From: Telluria beijingensis
Lineage (GTDB): Bacteria; Pseudomonadota; Gammaproteobacteria; Burkholderiales; Burkholderiaceae_D
Direction: 5' to 3'
Assembly: GCF_030770395.1 (NCBI RefSeq)
Contig: NZ_CP132480.1
Coordinates: forward strand, 40,153-104,152
Length of the DNA stretch: 64,000 nt
Shown here piece by piece: positions 31,070 to 41,478 of the stretch. Position numbers and translations under genes: made by a program. The number at the start of each line of letters is the position of its first letter. Position 1 is the first letter of the stretch. The notes beneath the pieces were generated by a model. That model was not told the DNA's origin. It made no database searches and saw only the letters and a list, made by a program, of their open reading frames with translations.

Positions 31070-31423
31070 TGGAGTGCCCCGTAGTGATTTTGAATGGGCT
31101 CAATGATATCAAACAAGCCGGCAAAATATGCCCTCAAAAGAGAGAAATTTAGCGAAAAAAGCGCATTAAATCACGGATTTAGCCACAAAATGCGGTGTAA
31201 TGAAAACCGTTCTCAATCATTATTGAAAACGCTTCTCGCTACCGCGAAAATGAAATGAAGTGCTTCTCATCCCACCCTTCATTTCATATTGCCGGATATT
31301 ATTTCCAGCGCATTTTCATGCCTTAAAACACCATTAATCGCAGCTTGGCATTGTTCGCTTCGCCGTGGTCCGCCACGGTACGCCCGCCGATCCCGGCCGG
31401 CGTAATCCGCCGCCGAAGTGTCC
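31070..31423. other. AT-rich divergent intergenic region between bfr and the RND efflux genes
   Basis: These 354 bp carry no gene. They must hold the bfr promoter (leftward) and the efflux promoter (rightward). Visible structure: a perfect 11-bp inverted repeat ATGAAATGAAG / CTTCATTTCAT (31250-31260 with 31277-31287), and TCAAT-CATT-ATTGA at 31213-31226, containing a Fur-box-like half only (AATAATGAT on the minus strand). No clear -10/-35 pair was identified. Confidence 0.6.
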
Positions 31424-32569
31424 ATGTCACCGTTGCCGTCCCGCCTCAGCCATTTTTCTCGCCGCACGCTTATCGTCGGCGCCGGCGCGTCGTTCGCGAT
31501 CTTCGCCGGCCTGCTGGCGTTCGTCACGCGGCCGGCACAGGAAAGCCGGCAGCCCGCCAGCCGGCCGGCCCTGACGGTCACGCTCGAGCCGCCGCAACGG
31601 CTGCGCTGGGAACACAGCATCGAGGCCCACGGCGCGATCGAGCCCTGGCAGGAACTGGTGATCGGCGCCCGCACCAGCGGCCTGCCGCTGGCCGAGGTCA
31701 GTGTCGAGGTCGGCGACACGGTGCGCCGCGGCGCGCTGCTGGCGCGTTTCGATGCGGCGCTGCCGCGCGCCGAAGCGGCCCAGCTGGAGGCGGCGCTGGT
31801 GCAGGCGCAGGCCAATGCGCGCCAGGCAGGGGCAGTACGCGAGCGCATGCGCAAGCTGGCCGCCAGCGGCGCCGTCAGCCGCCAGGACGTGCAGCAGGCC
31901 GAGACCGAGGCCGACACCACCGCAGCGCAGGTGGCGCTGGCCCGGGCCCAGTTGCGCGCCAAGCGCCTGCTGCTGGCTTATGCCGACGTGCGCGCCGCCG
32001 ACGACGGCGTGGTCAGTGCGCGCAGCGCCACGCCGGGCGCCGTCGCCAACGCCGGTGACGAACTGTTTCGCATCATCCGCCGGCACCGCCTCGAATGGCG
32101 CGCCGAACTGACGCCGCTGCAGCTGCGCCAGATGCGCGCCGGCCAGCACATCGAACTCGCGCTGCCGGACGGTGGCCTCGCGCCGGCCGTCGTGCGCCAG
32201 GCGGCGCCGCGCCTCGATCCGCAAACGCGCCTGGCGACCGTCTATGCCGATGTCAACCCGCGCAGCGCTGCCAGGGCCGGCATGTATGCCAGCGGCCGCA
32301 TCGCGCTGGGCAGCAGCGAAGCCATGACGGTCGGCGCGCACAGCGTGGTGCTGCGCGACGGCCGCAGCTGGATTTTCGTGGCCGACGCCGACGCCGGCGT
32401 GGCGCGCGCACTGCAGGTCACGGTCGGCCGGCGCCAGGGAGAACGCAGCGAGATCGTCTCTCCGCTGCCGCCGGGCGTGGGTGTGGTCGGGCAGGGCGCC
32501 GCCTTCCTGAAGGACGGCGACCGGATACACGTGGCGCCGGCCGCCGCCAGCGGAGGGCCGCGCGCATGA
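31424..32569 (+). CDS. RND efflux periplasmic adaptor (HlyD/membrane-fusion protein)
   Basis: The 381-aa membrane-fusion protein links the RND pump to the outer membrane. It has an N-terminal membrane anchor (RRTLIVGAGASFAIFAGLLAFV), the lipoyl half motif GAIEPWQELVIGARTSGLPLAEV, an alpha-helical hairpin rich in Ala/Gln (about 95-175), the second lipoyl half VRAADDGVVSARSATPGAVANAG, and the beta-barrel (RAGQHIELALPDG). The ATG at 31424 is used; a GTG two codons upstream is possible and neither has a clear ribosome-binding site. The stop overlaps the pump start in ATGA. Confidence 0.9.
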   Translation: MSPLPSRLSHFSRRTLIVGAGASFAIFAGLLAFVTRPAQESRQPASRPALTVTLEPPQRLRWEHSIEAHGAIEPWQELVIGARTSGLPLAEVSVEVGDTVRRGALLARFDAALPRAEAAQLEAALVQAQANARQAGAVRERMRKLAASGAVSRQDVQQAETEADTTAAQVALARAQLRAKRLLLAYADVRAADDGVVSARSATPGAVANAGDELFRIIRRHRLEWRAELTPLQLRQMRAGQHIELALPDGGLAPAVVRQAAPRLDPQTRLATVYADVNPRSAARAGMYASGRIALGSSEAMTVGAHSVVLRDGRSWIFVADADAGVARALQVTVGRRQGERSEIVSPLPPGVGVVGQGAAFLKDGDRIHVAPAAASGGPRA

Positions 32570-35500
32570 ATTTTGCCACCTGGTCCCTGCAGCGCCCGAT
32601 CCCGGCCGTGCTCCTGTTCGTGCTGCTGTCGCTCGCCGGATCGATGAGCTTCCAGCGGCTGCCGATCCAGAACATGCCGGATATCGAGCGGCCCGAGATC
32701 AACATCCTGCTGGCGCAGCCGGGCGCCGCGCCGGCCCAGCTGGAAACCGAGGTCGCGCGCAAGGTCGAGGATTCGCTGGCCAGCCTGGCCGGCCTGAAGC
32801 ACGTCGTCACCACGATCGGCGACGGCCTGGTGCATATCCGCGCCGAGTTCGTGCTCGAGAAGCCGGTGCCGGAAGCGCTGATCGAGACCAGGGATGCGGT
32901 CGACCGGGTGCGCGCCGACCTGCCGCCGGATCTCGAGCCGCCCTCGGTGAGCGCGGCCAGTTCCAGCAGCGACCCGACTGTCACCTATGCGCTGGCTTCG
33001 AGCCGCATCGATGGCGAGGCGCTGTCCTGGTATGTCGACGACAGCGTCACCCGCGCGCTGCTGGCCGTGCCCGGCGTGGCGCGCGTGGTGCGCCTGGGCG
33101 GCGTCGAGCGCGAAGTGCGCATCGAGGCCGATCCGGCCGCGATGGCAGCGCTGGGCGTGACCGTTACCGACCTGTCGCGCGCCCTGGCGCTGGCGTCCGG
33201 CGAAGCCTCGGGCGGCATGGGCCGCCTGGGCGCGGGCGAACAGGCGGTGCGCACGGTCGCCACCGTGCGCCAGGCACGGGAACTGGCGGCGCTGGCCATC
33301 CCGCTGGGAGAGGGAAGGCGCGTGCGCCTGGACCAGGTCGCCCGTGTCACCGACGGCGTGGCCGAGCCGCGCTCCGCCGCCCTGCTCGACGGCCGCGCGG
33401 TGACCGGCTTCGCCGTCTACCGCGCCCGCGGCGCCGACGAGGTGCGCATGGCCGAGGGCGTGCGGCAGGCCTTGCGCGCGCTGGAAACGGACGGAATGCG
33501 GGACGGCATGCGCTTCGACCTGGTCGCCGGCAGCGTCGACTACACGATGGAGCAATACCGCGGCTCGATGCAGATGTTGGTTGAAGGCGCGCTGCTGGCG
33601 GTGCTGGTGGTGTGGTGGTTCCTGCGCGACTGGCGCGCTACCCTGGTCGCGGCCGCTGCCCTGCCGCTGTCGATCCTGCCGACCTTCCTGCTGATGGACT
33701 GGCTGGGCTATACGCTCAACACCCTGACCCTGCTGGCGATGGCGGTGGTGGTGGGCATTTTGGTCGACGATGCGATCGTCGAAGTCGAGAACATCGCGCG
33801 CCACCGCCAGATGGGCAAATCGGCCCTGCGCGCCACCCGCGACGCGGTCGAGGAGATCGCGCTGGCCGTCATCGCCACCACCGCGACCCTGGTCGTGGTA
33901 TTCATCCCGACCGCGATGATGAGCGGCGTGCCGGGCCTGTTCTTCCGCCAGTTCGGCTGGACCACGGTGTTCGCGGTGCTGGCGTCGCTGCTGGTGGCGC
34001 GCCTGCTGACGCCGATCATGGCCGCGCGCTTCATGGGCCACGGCAGCGTGCAGCACGACGCCGCCGAAGGCCGCCCGATGCGCCACTACCTGCACGCGGT
34101 GCGCTGGTGCCTGGCGCGCCGCGGCGCCACGCTCACCGCGGCCGTGCTGCTGTTCGCCGGCTCGCTGGCCCTGATTCCCTTCATCGACACCGGCCTGATG
34201 CCGGCCGCCGACCGCGGTCAAATCAATATCGAGGTCGAGCTGGCTCCCGGCAGCACCCTGGCGGACACCCGGCTGGCCGCCGAGCGCGCGCGCCTGGCGC
34301 TGGCCGGCATCGACGGCGTACGCTCGGTATTCGCCAGCATCGGCGGCGCCGGCAGCGACCTCGATGCGCCGGTCGGCGGCGGCGTGGGCAGTGCGACCTT
34401 GACCCTGGGCCTGGCCGCACGCGGCGAACGGCCGTCGCAGCAGGCGATCGAGGCCGCGGTGCGGCGCGCATTGCAGGACGTGCCCGGCGCCCGCTACGGC
34501 GTGGGCGGCGCCATGGGCGAGCAGATCGAACTGATCCTGGCCAGCGCCGACGTGCCCGCGCTGCAGGCGACAGCCGCGGAACTGGAACGCCAGTTGCGCG
34601 ACGTGCCGGGTCTGTCGAACGTGCGCTCCAGCGCCGACGTGGAGCGTCCGGAACTGGTGGTGCGGCCGATCGCCGCGCGCGCCGCCGAGCGCGGCGTGAA
34701 TACGCTCGCCATCAACGAGACCATCAGGATTGCCACCGCCGGCGACACCCGCGCGCGCCTGCCCAAGCTGAACCTCGATGCGCGCCAGGTGCCGGTGCGG
34801 GTGCAGATGCCGCTCGCGCTGGGCGCCGACCTGGATGCCATCGGCAAGCTGCGGGTGCCGGCCGATGGCGGCCTGGTGCCGCTGGCCAGCGTGGCCCAAC
34901 TGGCGCTCGAGAACGGACCGGCCAGGATCGACCGCTACGACCGCCAGCGCCACGTGACGCTACGCGCCGACCTGGGATCGGTGTCGCTGGGCCAGGCGCA
35001 GGCAGCGGTCATGACCTTGCCGGCGGCGCAGGCGCTGCCGGCCGGCGTGCAGCTGCTCGGGGGCGGCGACGCCGAGATCGCGGGCGAGCTGATGGCCGGC
35101 TTCGGCGGCGCGCTCATTACCGGCGTGATCTGCATGTACTGCGTGCTGGTGCTGCTGTTCGGCGATTTTCTCCAGCCCTTCACCATCCTGTCGGCCTTGC
35201 CGCTATCCCTGTGCGGCGCCTTCGCGACGCTGCTCGCCACCGGCAGCGAGCTCGATGTGCCGTCCATGATCGGGCTCGTGATGCTGATGGGGATCGTCGC
35301 CAAGAACTCGATCCTGCTGGTCGAGTACGCGGTGCTCGGCATGCGCGAACACGGTCTCTCCGCCGAACAGGCGGCGCTGGCCGCCTGCCGCCAGCGTGCG
35401 CGGCCGATCCTGATGACCAGCCTGGCCATGATCGCCGGGATGCTGCCGATCGCCCTCGGCCTGGGCGCCGACGCCAGTTTTCGCCAGCCGATGGCGATCG

Positions 35501-35628
35501 CCGTGATCGGCGGCCTGCTGTCTTCCACCCTTCTCAGCCTGCTCGTGGTGCCGGCGGTATTCGTGACCGTGGCCGGCCTGCGCCGGCGGCCCCGGGATGT
35601 CCTGACCAACCCCCTTCTTGACCAATAG
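32566..35628 (+). CDS. RND-family efflux transporter (AcrB/HAE1 type)
   Basis: The 1020-aa proton-driven inner-membrane exporter has the RND layout: TM1 at the N-terminus, two large periplasmic loops and 12 TM helices in total. The proton-relay aspartates lie in TM4 (VVGILVDDAIVEVENIARHR) and the lysine in TM10 (MLMGIVAKNSILLVEYA). The translocation is typical of hydrophobic/amphiphilic efflux; no metal-RND signature is evident. It is coupled to the adaptor by ATGA. No TolC-type channel gene follows; a MipA/OmpV-like gene does. The channel is therefore probably encoded elsewhere. Confidence 0.93.
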   Translation: MNFATWSLQRPIPAVLLFVLLSLAGSMSFQRLPIQNMPDIERPEINILLAQPGAAPAQLETEVARKVEDSLASLAGLKHVVTTIGDGLVHIRAEFVLEKPVPEALIETRDAVDRVRADLPPDLEPPSVSAASSSSDPTVTYALASSRIDGEALSWYVDDSVTRALLAVPGVARVVRLGGVEREVRIEADPAAMAALGVTVTDLSRALALASGEASGGMGRLGAGEQAVRTVATVRQARELAALAIPLGEGRRVRLDQVARVTDGVAEPRSAALLDGRAVTGFAVYRARGADEVRMAEGVRQALRALETDGMRDGMRFDLVAGSVDYTMEQYRGSMQMLVEGALLAVLVVWWFLRDWRATLVAAAALPLSILPTFLLMDWLGYTLNTLTLLAMAVVVGILVDDAIVEVENIARHRQMGKSALRATRDAVEEIALAVIATTATLVVVFIPTAMMSGVPGLFFRQFGWTTVFAVLASLLVARLLTPIMAARFMGHGSVQHDAAEGRPMRHYLHAVRWCLARRGATLTAAVLLFAGSLALIPFIDTGLMPAADRGQINIEVELAPGSTLADTRLAAERARLALAGIDGVRSVFASIGGAGSDLDAPVGGGVGSATLTLGLAARGERPSQQAIEAAVRRALQDVPGARYGVGGAMGEQIELILASADVPALQATAAELERQLRDVPGLSNVRSSADVERPELVVRPIAARAAERGVNTLAINETIRIATAGDTRARLPKLNLDARQVPVRVQMPLALGADLDAIGKLRVPADGGLVPLASVAQLALENGPARIDRYDRQRHVTLRADLGSVSLGQAQAAVMTLPAAQALPAGVQLLGGGDAEIAGELMAGFGGALITGVICMYCVLVLLFGDFLQPFTILSALPLSLCGAFATLLATGSELDVPSMIGLVMLMGIVAKNSILLVEYAVLGMREHGLSAEQAALAACRQRARPILMTSLAMIAGMLPIALGLGADASFRQPMAIAVIGGLLSSTLLSLLVVPAVFVTVAGLRRRPRDVLTNPLLDQ

Positions 35629-35637
35629 AGGAAATCG

Positions 35638-36426
35638 ATGAAACAAGCACTTCAATCCGCCCGCATCCTGGCCACGTCTGCCGCATTGGCCTGCGCTGCG
35701 TCCGCATCTGCCCAGGTCGTGGCGCCCGAGCAGGTCGCCGCCGAAGCTTCGCCCAAAACCTCCCAGTGGGGACTGGGCCTGGGCGTCGGCTTGGATAAAA
35801 GCCCCTTGCGCGACTTCGACGACGAAGTCGATCCGCTGCCGCTGGTGCTGTATGAAGGCAAGCACTTGAGCGTGTTCGGCGCGCGCATCGACTACAAGCT
35901 GCCCTCTTATGGCCCGCTGCAGTTCCGCCTGCGCGCGCGCTATGCCAACGACGGCTACGAAGCCAAGGATTCGCCCTACCTGGCCGGCATGGAAGAGCGC
36001 AAGGGCGGCCTGTGGCTGGGCGGCGCCGCGACCTGGCGCAGCGGCGCCGTGAGCGTGGCGGGCGAATTCACCGCCGCCACTGGCGATGCTGAGGGCAGGC
36101 GCCTGAAGCTGGAGCTGAACCGCGAGTTCCGTAGCGGCGCGCTCACCGTCACGCCGCGCATCTCGGCCGAGTGGTACGACAAGGATTTCGTCGCCTATTA
36201 CTATGGCGTGCGCGCCAATGAAGTACGCCCGGACCGGCGCGCCTACAGCGGCGACGCGTCGCAGGCGATCGAGGCCGGCGTGCGCTTCGGCTATGCGATC
36301 CAGCGCCGCCACCACGTCTTCATCGACGTCAGCGCCAGGTCGCTGGGCAGCGAGATCAAGGACAGCCCGCTGGTGGAGCGCTCCACGGAGAGCAGCATCA
36401 AGCTGGGCTATCTGTACGCGTTCTGA
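35638..36426 (+). CDS. MipA/OmpV-family outer-membrane protein
   Basis: The 262-aa protein has signal peptide MKQALQSARILATSAALACAASASA, then a beta-barrel pattern with WGLGLGVGLDKSPLRDFDDEVDPLPLVLYEGKHL-like opening strands and a terminal aromatic (GYLYAF). This is the MipA/OmpV fold; MipA was described as a scaffold of murein enzymes, while OmpV relatives act as porin-like proteins. It starts nine bases after the RND gene, following AGAGGAAA, so it is the third gene of the efflux operon. It overlaps the convergent histidine kinase gene by 29 bp. Confidence 0.85.
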   Translation: MKQALQSARILATSAALACAASASAQVVAPEQVAAEASPKTSQWGLGLGVGLDKSPLRDFDDEVDPLPLVLYEGKHLSVFGARIDYKLPSYGPLQFRLRARYANDGYEAKDSPYLAGMEERKGGLWLGGAATWRSGAVSVAGEFTAATGDAEGRRLKLELNREFRSGALTVTPRISAEWYDKDFVAYYYGVRANEVRPDRRAYSGDASQAIEAGVRFGYAIQRRHHVFIDVSARSLGSEIKDSPLVERSTESSIKLGYLYAF

Positions 36427-37765
36427 TGGCGGGAAAGGCGACGCGCACCGCGAAGCCCTTGCCCGCCAGGCCGCCGCCGGTGCCGATGCGCGCGCCGTGC
36501 AGGCGCGCGATGGCCGCCACCAGCGACAGGCCGATGCCGCTGCCGCGGCCCTGGTTGCCGGGCAGCCGGTAGAAGCGCTGGAAGATGGCGTCGCGCTCGG
36601 CCTCCGGCACGCCGGGACCGTCGTCGGCCACGCTCAGCCACGGTCCCTCGGGCCCCACGCCGCAGGCCACCAGCACCCGGCCGCCGTCGCGCGCGAAGCG
36701 CACCGCATTGTCCAGCAGGTTGCGCAGCAGGGTCGCCAGTTCGTCCAGGTTGCCGTGGACCGGCGCCGGCGCCGTGTCGGCGTCGAGCCGGCAGCCCAGG
36801 CTCTGCGCGTGGTAGGCGTATTCGTGCAGCACGTGCTCGACCAGCTGCGCCAGGTCGAGCGGCGCCATGCACATCGAGCACGACATCGCATCGAGCCGCG
36901 CCATGTCCAGCAACTGCTCGGCCATGCGCGCGCTGCGCCGCACGCCCTGCTGCAGCATCGCCAGCGCCTGCCGGCGTTCGTCGTCGTGGCGCGCATGCAG
37001 GGCGACCTCGACGTGGGCCTGCAGCACCGACAGCGGGGTGCGCAGCTCGTGGGCGGCATCGCCCAAAAAGCGCCGCTCGTTGGCCACCGCCTTGTCGAGC
37101 TGCAGCAGCAGGTGGTTGAACGACGTCACCAGCGGTTGCAGCTCGACCGGCAGCGCCGCCACCGGCAGCGGCGTCAGGTCGAAGGCTTCGCGCCGCAACA
37201 GCGCGCGCTCGATCACCGACAGCGGCCGCAGCGAGCGGTCCAGCGCATGCAGCAGCAACAGCGCCACCAGCACCAGCACCGCCGTCATCATGGCCAGCGC
37301 GGCCAGCGTCTCGCCCACCATCTCGCGGTCGATCACGCTCTGCAGGTTGGCGACCTGCACCGAGACCAGGCTGTGGCGGTCCGAGATGGTGTACACGCGC
37401 CAGGCCTGGCCGCCGGCCTCCAGGGTGGCGAAACCGTTGCGAAAGCTCGGCTGGAACGGCGTCGCGGGCGCGGCCGGCGAACGGATCACCAGCCGCCGGT
37501 CGTTGCTCCAGACCTGGATCGCGAAATTCTCGGGATCGCGCTGCATCTCGGGCGGCAGTTCGAGGCTGGGGCCGAACGGGCCGTCGTTGATCTCCTCGGC
37601 CGGCAGCGACAGCAGCAGGCGGGTGCCGAAGGATTGCAGCTTGCCGTCCCACAGGCTGTGCTCATTGCTGGCGGTGTACACCACCACCACGCCGACGCCG
37701 CAGATCCAGCAGAACGCCAGCGCCAGGCCGAACACCCGGCGCACGCGGGCGCGGATCGAGTTCAT
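36398..37765 (-). CDS. Two-component sensor histidine kinase (QseC/PmrB-like)
   Basis: The 455-aa inner-membrane kinase has TM1 (VFGLALAFCWICGVGVVVVY), a periplasmic sensor of about 120 aa, TM2 (ALAMMTAVLVLVALLLLHAL), HAMP-like linker, H-box with phospho-acceptor H239 (RRFLGDAAHELRTPLS), N-box (LLRNLLDNAVRFA), G1 VADDGPGVP, F-box FQRFYRL and G2 GSGIGLSLVAAI. The signal is unknown. It is paired with the upstream response regulator, whose open frame overlaps the kinase start by 104 bp. It converges on the RND-MipA operon, a plausible target. Confidence 0.92.
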   Translation of the reverse strand: MNSIRARVRRVFGLALAFCWICGVGVVVVYTASNEHSLWDGKLQSFGTRLLLSLPAEEINDGPFGPSLELPPEMQRDPENFAIQVWSNDRRLVIRSPAAPATPFQPSFRNGFATLEAGGQAWRVYTISDRHSLVSVQVANLQSVIDREMVGETLAALAMMTAVLVLVALLLLHALDRSLRPLSVIERALLRREAFDLTPLPVAALPVELQPLVTSFNHLLLQLDKAVANERRFLGDAAHELRTPLSVLQAHVEVALHARHDDERRQALAMLQQGVRRSARMAEQLLDMARLDAMSCSMCMAPLDLAQLVEHVLHEYAYHAQSLGCRLDADTAPAPVHGNLDELATLLRNLLDNAVRFARDGGRVLVACGVGPEGPWLSVADDGPGVPEAERDAIFQRFYRLPGNQGRGSGIGLSLVAAIARLHGARIGTGGGLAGKGFAVRVAFPAIRTRTDSPA

Positions 37766-38426
37766 GCCGGGCCGATCCCAGGCGGTAGCCCTGGCCGTGC
37801 ACGGTCTCGACGATGTCCTCGCCGAGCTTGCGCCGCAACTGGTGGATGAACACGGCGACCGTATTGCTCTCGACGTCGCCGTGCGCGCCGTAGATCAGCG
37901 ACTCCAGGTGGCTGCGCGCGATGATGTGGCCGGGGCGTTCCATGAAGGCGAGCAGGGTGCGGTATTCATAGGCGCTGAGCGTGACCGGCTGGCCGTCGCA
38001 GCGCACGGCCTGGCGCGCCACGTCCAGCACCACGTTGCGGCAGGCAAGGAGCGGCACGGTCTTGCCTTCGCTGCGGCGGGTGACGGCGCGCATGCGCGCC
38101 CACAGCTCGTTGAATTCGAACGGTTTCACCAGGTAGTCGTCGGCGCCGGCGTCCAGGCCGGCGATGCGCTCGGACATCCGGGCGCGGGCGGTGAGGATGA
38201 TCACCGGCGTCGCGTTATAGGCCGCGCGCAGGCTGCGCAGCAGGGCCAGGCCCGACTCGCCGGGCAGGCCGAGGTCGAGCAGGATCACCGAGTAGACATG
38301 GTCGATGAGCAGCAGGCGCGCGCCGTCGGCGTCGCCAGCATGGTCGATGGCCAGGCCCTCCTGCCGCGCGCGTTCGCGGATGGCGGCGGCGAGCATGGCG
38401 TCGTCTTCGACGAGCAGGATGTTCAT
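37662..38426 (-). CDS. OmpR-family response regulator, 3' end probably frameshifted
   Basis: The receiver domain has acidic pair D8/D9, phospho-acceptor D51 (VILLDLGLPG), T79 and K101 (YLVKPFE), followed by a winged-helix OmpR/PhoB domain ending VETVHGQGYRL at residue 216. A normal family member would stop within a few residues. Here the frame runs on for about 35 Arg/Pro/Gly-rich residues, reading the kinase gene out of frame. One base fewer near 37766-37790 would place a TGA exactly in the ATGA of the kinase start. Either a recent frameshift or a sequence error is likely. DNA-binding and receiver parts look intact, so it may still function. Confidence 0.88.
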   Translation of the reverse strand: MNILLVEDDAMLAAAIRERARQEGLAIDHAGDADGARLLLIDHVYSVILLDLGLPGESGLALLRSLRAAYNATPVIILTARARMSERIAGLDAGADDYLVKPFEFNELWARMRAVTRRSEGKTVPLLACRNVVLDVARQAVRCDGQPVTLSAYEYRTLLAFMERPGHIIARSHLESLIYGAHGDVESNTVAVFIHQLRRKLGEDIVETVHGQGYRLGSARHELDPRPRAPGVRPGAGVLLDLRRRRGGGVHRQQ

Positions 38427-38502
38427 GGGCGCGAGTGGGAAGTCGTCGGCCGGCCAGTATAGCGGGCCGCGATTAACGAGTTTTTAAGCGGGGAGCGGCG
38501 GC

Positions 38503-38530
38503 AAAAAAAAGCCCCGCGAGACGGCGGGGC
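38503..38530 (-). terminator. Rho-independent terminator after bfd
   Basis: Stem GCCCCGC / GCGGGGC (38511-38517 with 38524-38530) followed on the minus strand by eight T (38503-38510). It lies 20 bp after the bfd stop. Confidence 0.85.
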
Positions 38531-38550
38531 AGGAGAGACATCGCTTGAAT

Positions 38551-38760
38551 TCAGGCCGCTTGCGGCACGCGGCGCACTTCGGTGATCGTGGTCTTGCTGT
38601 CGATGTGTTCGTGCAGGACTTCGCGCGCATAGCTGACGCATTTGCCGCACATGGTGCCCACGCCGAGCTCCTTGCGCAGTTCTGCCATGGAAGAGATGCC
38701 CAGGTCGGCCGCCTGGCGGATTTCACGGTCGGAGATGTTGTTGCAGACACAGACGATCAT
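38551..38760 (-). CDS. bfd: Bacterioferritin-associated ferredoxin
   Basis: The 69-aa [2Fe-2S] protein supplies electrons to bacterioferritin so that stored Fe(III) is released. Cluster ligands C4, C6, C38 and C41 are in the Bfd spacing (MIVCVCNNISDREI; GTMCGKCVSYAREVL). Bfd is classically induced by iron limitation, and a Fur-box-like sequence lies about 30 bp upstream. It is divergent from feoAB and separated from bfr by about 7.5 kb. A terminator follows. Confidence 0.95.
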   Translation of the reverse strand: MIVCVCNNISDREIRQAADLGISSMAELRKELGVGTMCGKCVSYAREVLHEHIDSKTTITEVRRVPQAA

Positions 38761-38788
38761 CGAACTACCCTTGCTGTTTAAGCTACAA

Positions 38789-38812
38789 AATACGAATCAT
38801 TCTCATTTACGT
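38789..38812 (-). promoter_or_regulatory. Fur-box-like site upstream of bfd
   Basis: On the minus strand GTAAATGAGAATGATTCGTA (38791-38810) matches the 19-bp Fur consensus at about 12 positions, with the characteristic AATGAGAATGATT core. It lies about 30 bp before the bfd start codon. Confidence 0.65.
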
Positions 38813-38904
38813 TGTTATTTTCTGTAAACCCGGCCGTGAAAGCAAGCGAATTCTGCGTATTGACTGCACTATTTTCGTGCTTTTCGTCCAGGCAATGACA
38901 AGCT

Positions 38905-38928
38905 GCAAATAGAAATAGTTCGCATTTA
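38905..38928 (+). promoter_or_regulatory. Fur-box-like site upstream of feoA
   Basis: GCAAAT-AGAAATAGTT-CGCATTTA (38905-38928) is an imperfect palindrome close to the common proteobacterial Fur form GCAAATGAGAAT..TTCGCATTT. It lies 65 bp before the feoA start, about 95 bp from the bfd-side site. Confidence 0.6.
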
Positions 38929-38993
38929 GGTTTATGATGTCGGCATCATTCCTGTCGCTGTCTCATAAGCGCAACAACCAACTGGAAGCTGCC

Positions 38994-39248
38994 ATGACCC
39001 TAGCCCCCGCCCTGTCCACACTCGACTCGCTGAAAGCGGGCCAGAGTGCCACCGTAGTCCAGCTGGCGCCGCATGCGCAGGGCGGCATCGACGTCCAGCG
39101 CCGCCTGATGGAACTGGGCTTCGTGCCGGGCGAGCGCATCCGCGTGCTCAAACGCGTCATGAAAGGACCGCTGGCGGTCAAGGTCGGCGAATCGACCTTC
39201 GCGCTGCGCCGCTTCGAAGCGGCCCTCGTCTCGATCAAGGTGGACTGA
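38994..39248 (+). CDS. feoA: FeoA, ferrous iron transport protein A
   Basis: The 84-aa SH3-like cytoplasmic protein supports Fe2+ uptake by FeoB. Typical FeoA pattern: LDSLKAGQSATVVQL, then RRLMELGFVPGERIRVLKRVMKGPLAVKVGESTFALRR-type core split over residues 35-80. The ATG at 38994 (MTLAPALSTLDS) follows GGAAG and gives the normal length; an ATG 60 bp upstream would add 20 residues and lacks a ribosome-binding site. It is first in the feo operon, four bases before feoB. Confidence 0.93.
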   Translation: MTLAPALSTLDSLKAGQSATVVQLAPHAQGGIDVQRRLMELGFVPGERIRVLKRVMKGPLAVKVGESTFALRRFEAALVSIKVD

Positions 39249-39252
39249 GCGC

Positions 39253-41133
<1,881 letters not shown>

Positions 41134-41135
41134 CC

Positions 41136-41387
41136 ATGCAAGAACTGCTTGTCGTCGTCATCGTGGCCGTCTCGGCGCTGTACCTGGGCGCGAAGTACAT
41201 GTCGGCCGGCCTGCGCGCGCGCATCGTGCTGCACCTGACCCGCGGCGGCAAGCGTTCCTTCATCGCCCGCTGGCTTGACAAGTCCGGCGGCGGCGGTTGC
41301 GGCGGCGGCAGCTGCGGCAGCGGCTGCGCACCCAGGCAGCCCGACCCGCCCGGCAAGCACCGCGTGATCAAGCTGCACCAGCGCTGA
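41136..41387 (+). CDS. Small Cys-rich membrane protein of the feo operon
   Basis: The 83-aa protein has one N-terminal hydrophobic helix (LLVVVIVAVSALYLGAKYM), a basic region and a Gly/Cys cluster (GGGGCGGGSCGSGCAPR) with four cysteines. It occupies the place of FeoC, but it is not the winged-helix FeoC of enteric bacteria. Similar small proteins follow feoB in betaproteobacteria (DUF6587/FeoB-associated Cys-rich type). A role as a metal-binding or redox partner is an inference from the cysteines and operon position. Confidence 0.8.
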   Translation: MQELLVVVIVAVSALYLGAKYMSAGLRARIVLHLTRGGKRSFIARWLDKSGGGGCGGGSCGSGCAPRQPDPPGKHRVIKLHQR

Positions 41388-41399
41388 TCCTGCGCCACG

Positions 41400-41424
41400 G
41401 CCCGCGCTGCGGCGCGGGCTTGTT
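41400..41424 (+). terminator. Terminator-like hairpin after the feo operon
   Basis: Perfect 8-bp stem GCCCGCGC / GCGCGGGC (41400-41407 with 41412-41419), followed by TTGTT. The T-tract is imperfect. Confidence 0.55.
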
Positions 41425-41478
41425 GGCGCATGCGCAACAGTGCTAAGCTGGCGGCCACCGTTACCTATGGATTCGCCC

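Noticed and set aside
31211..31230. A Fur box upstream of bfr
   Set aside because: Only one half matches the consensus; the other half is poor, so it is mentioned only as a possible half-site.
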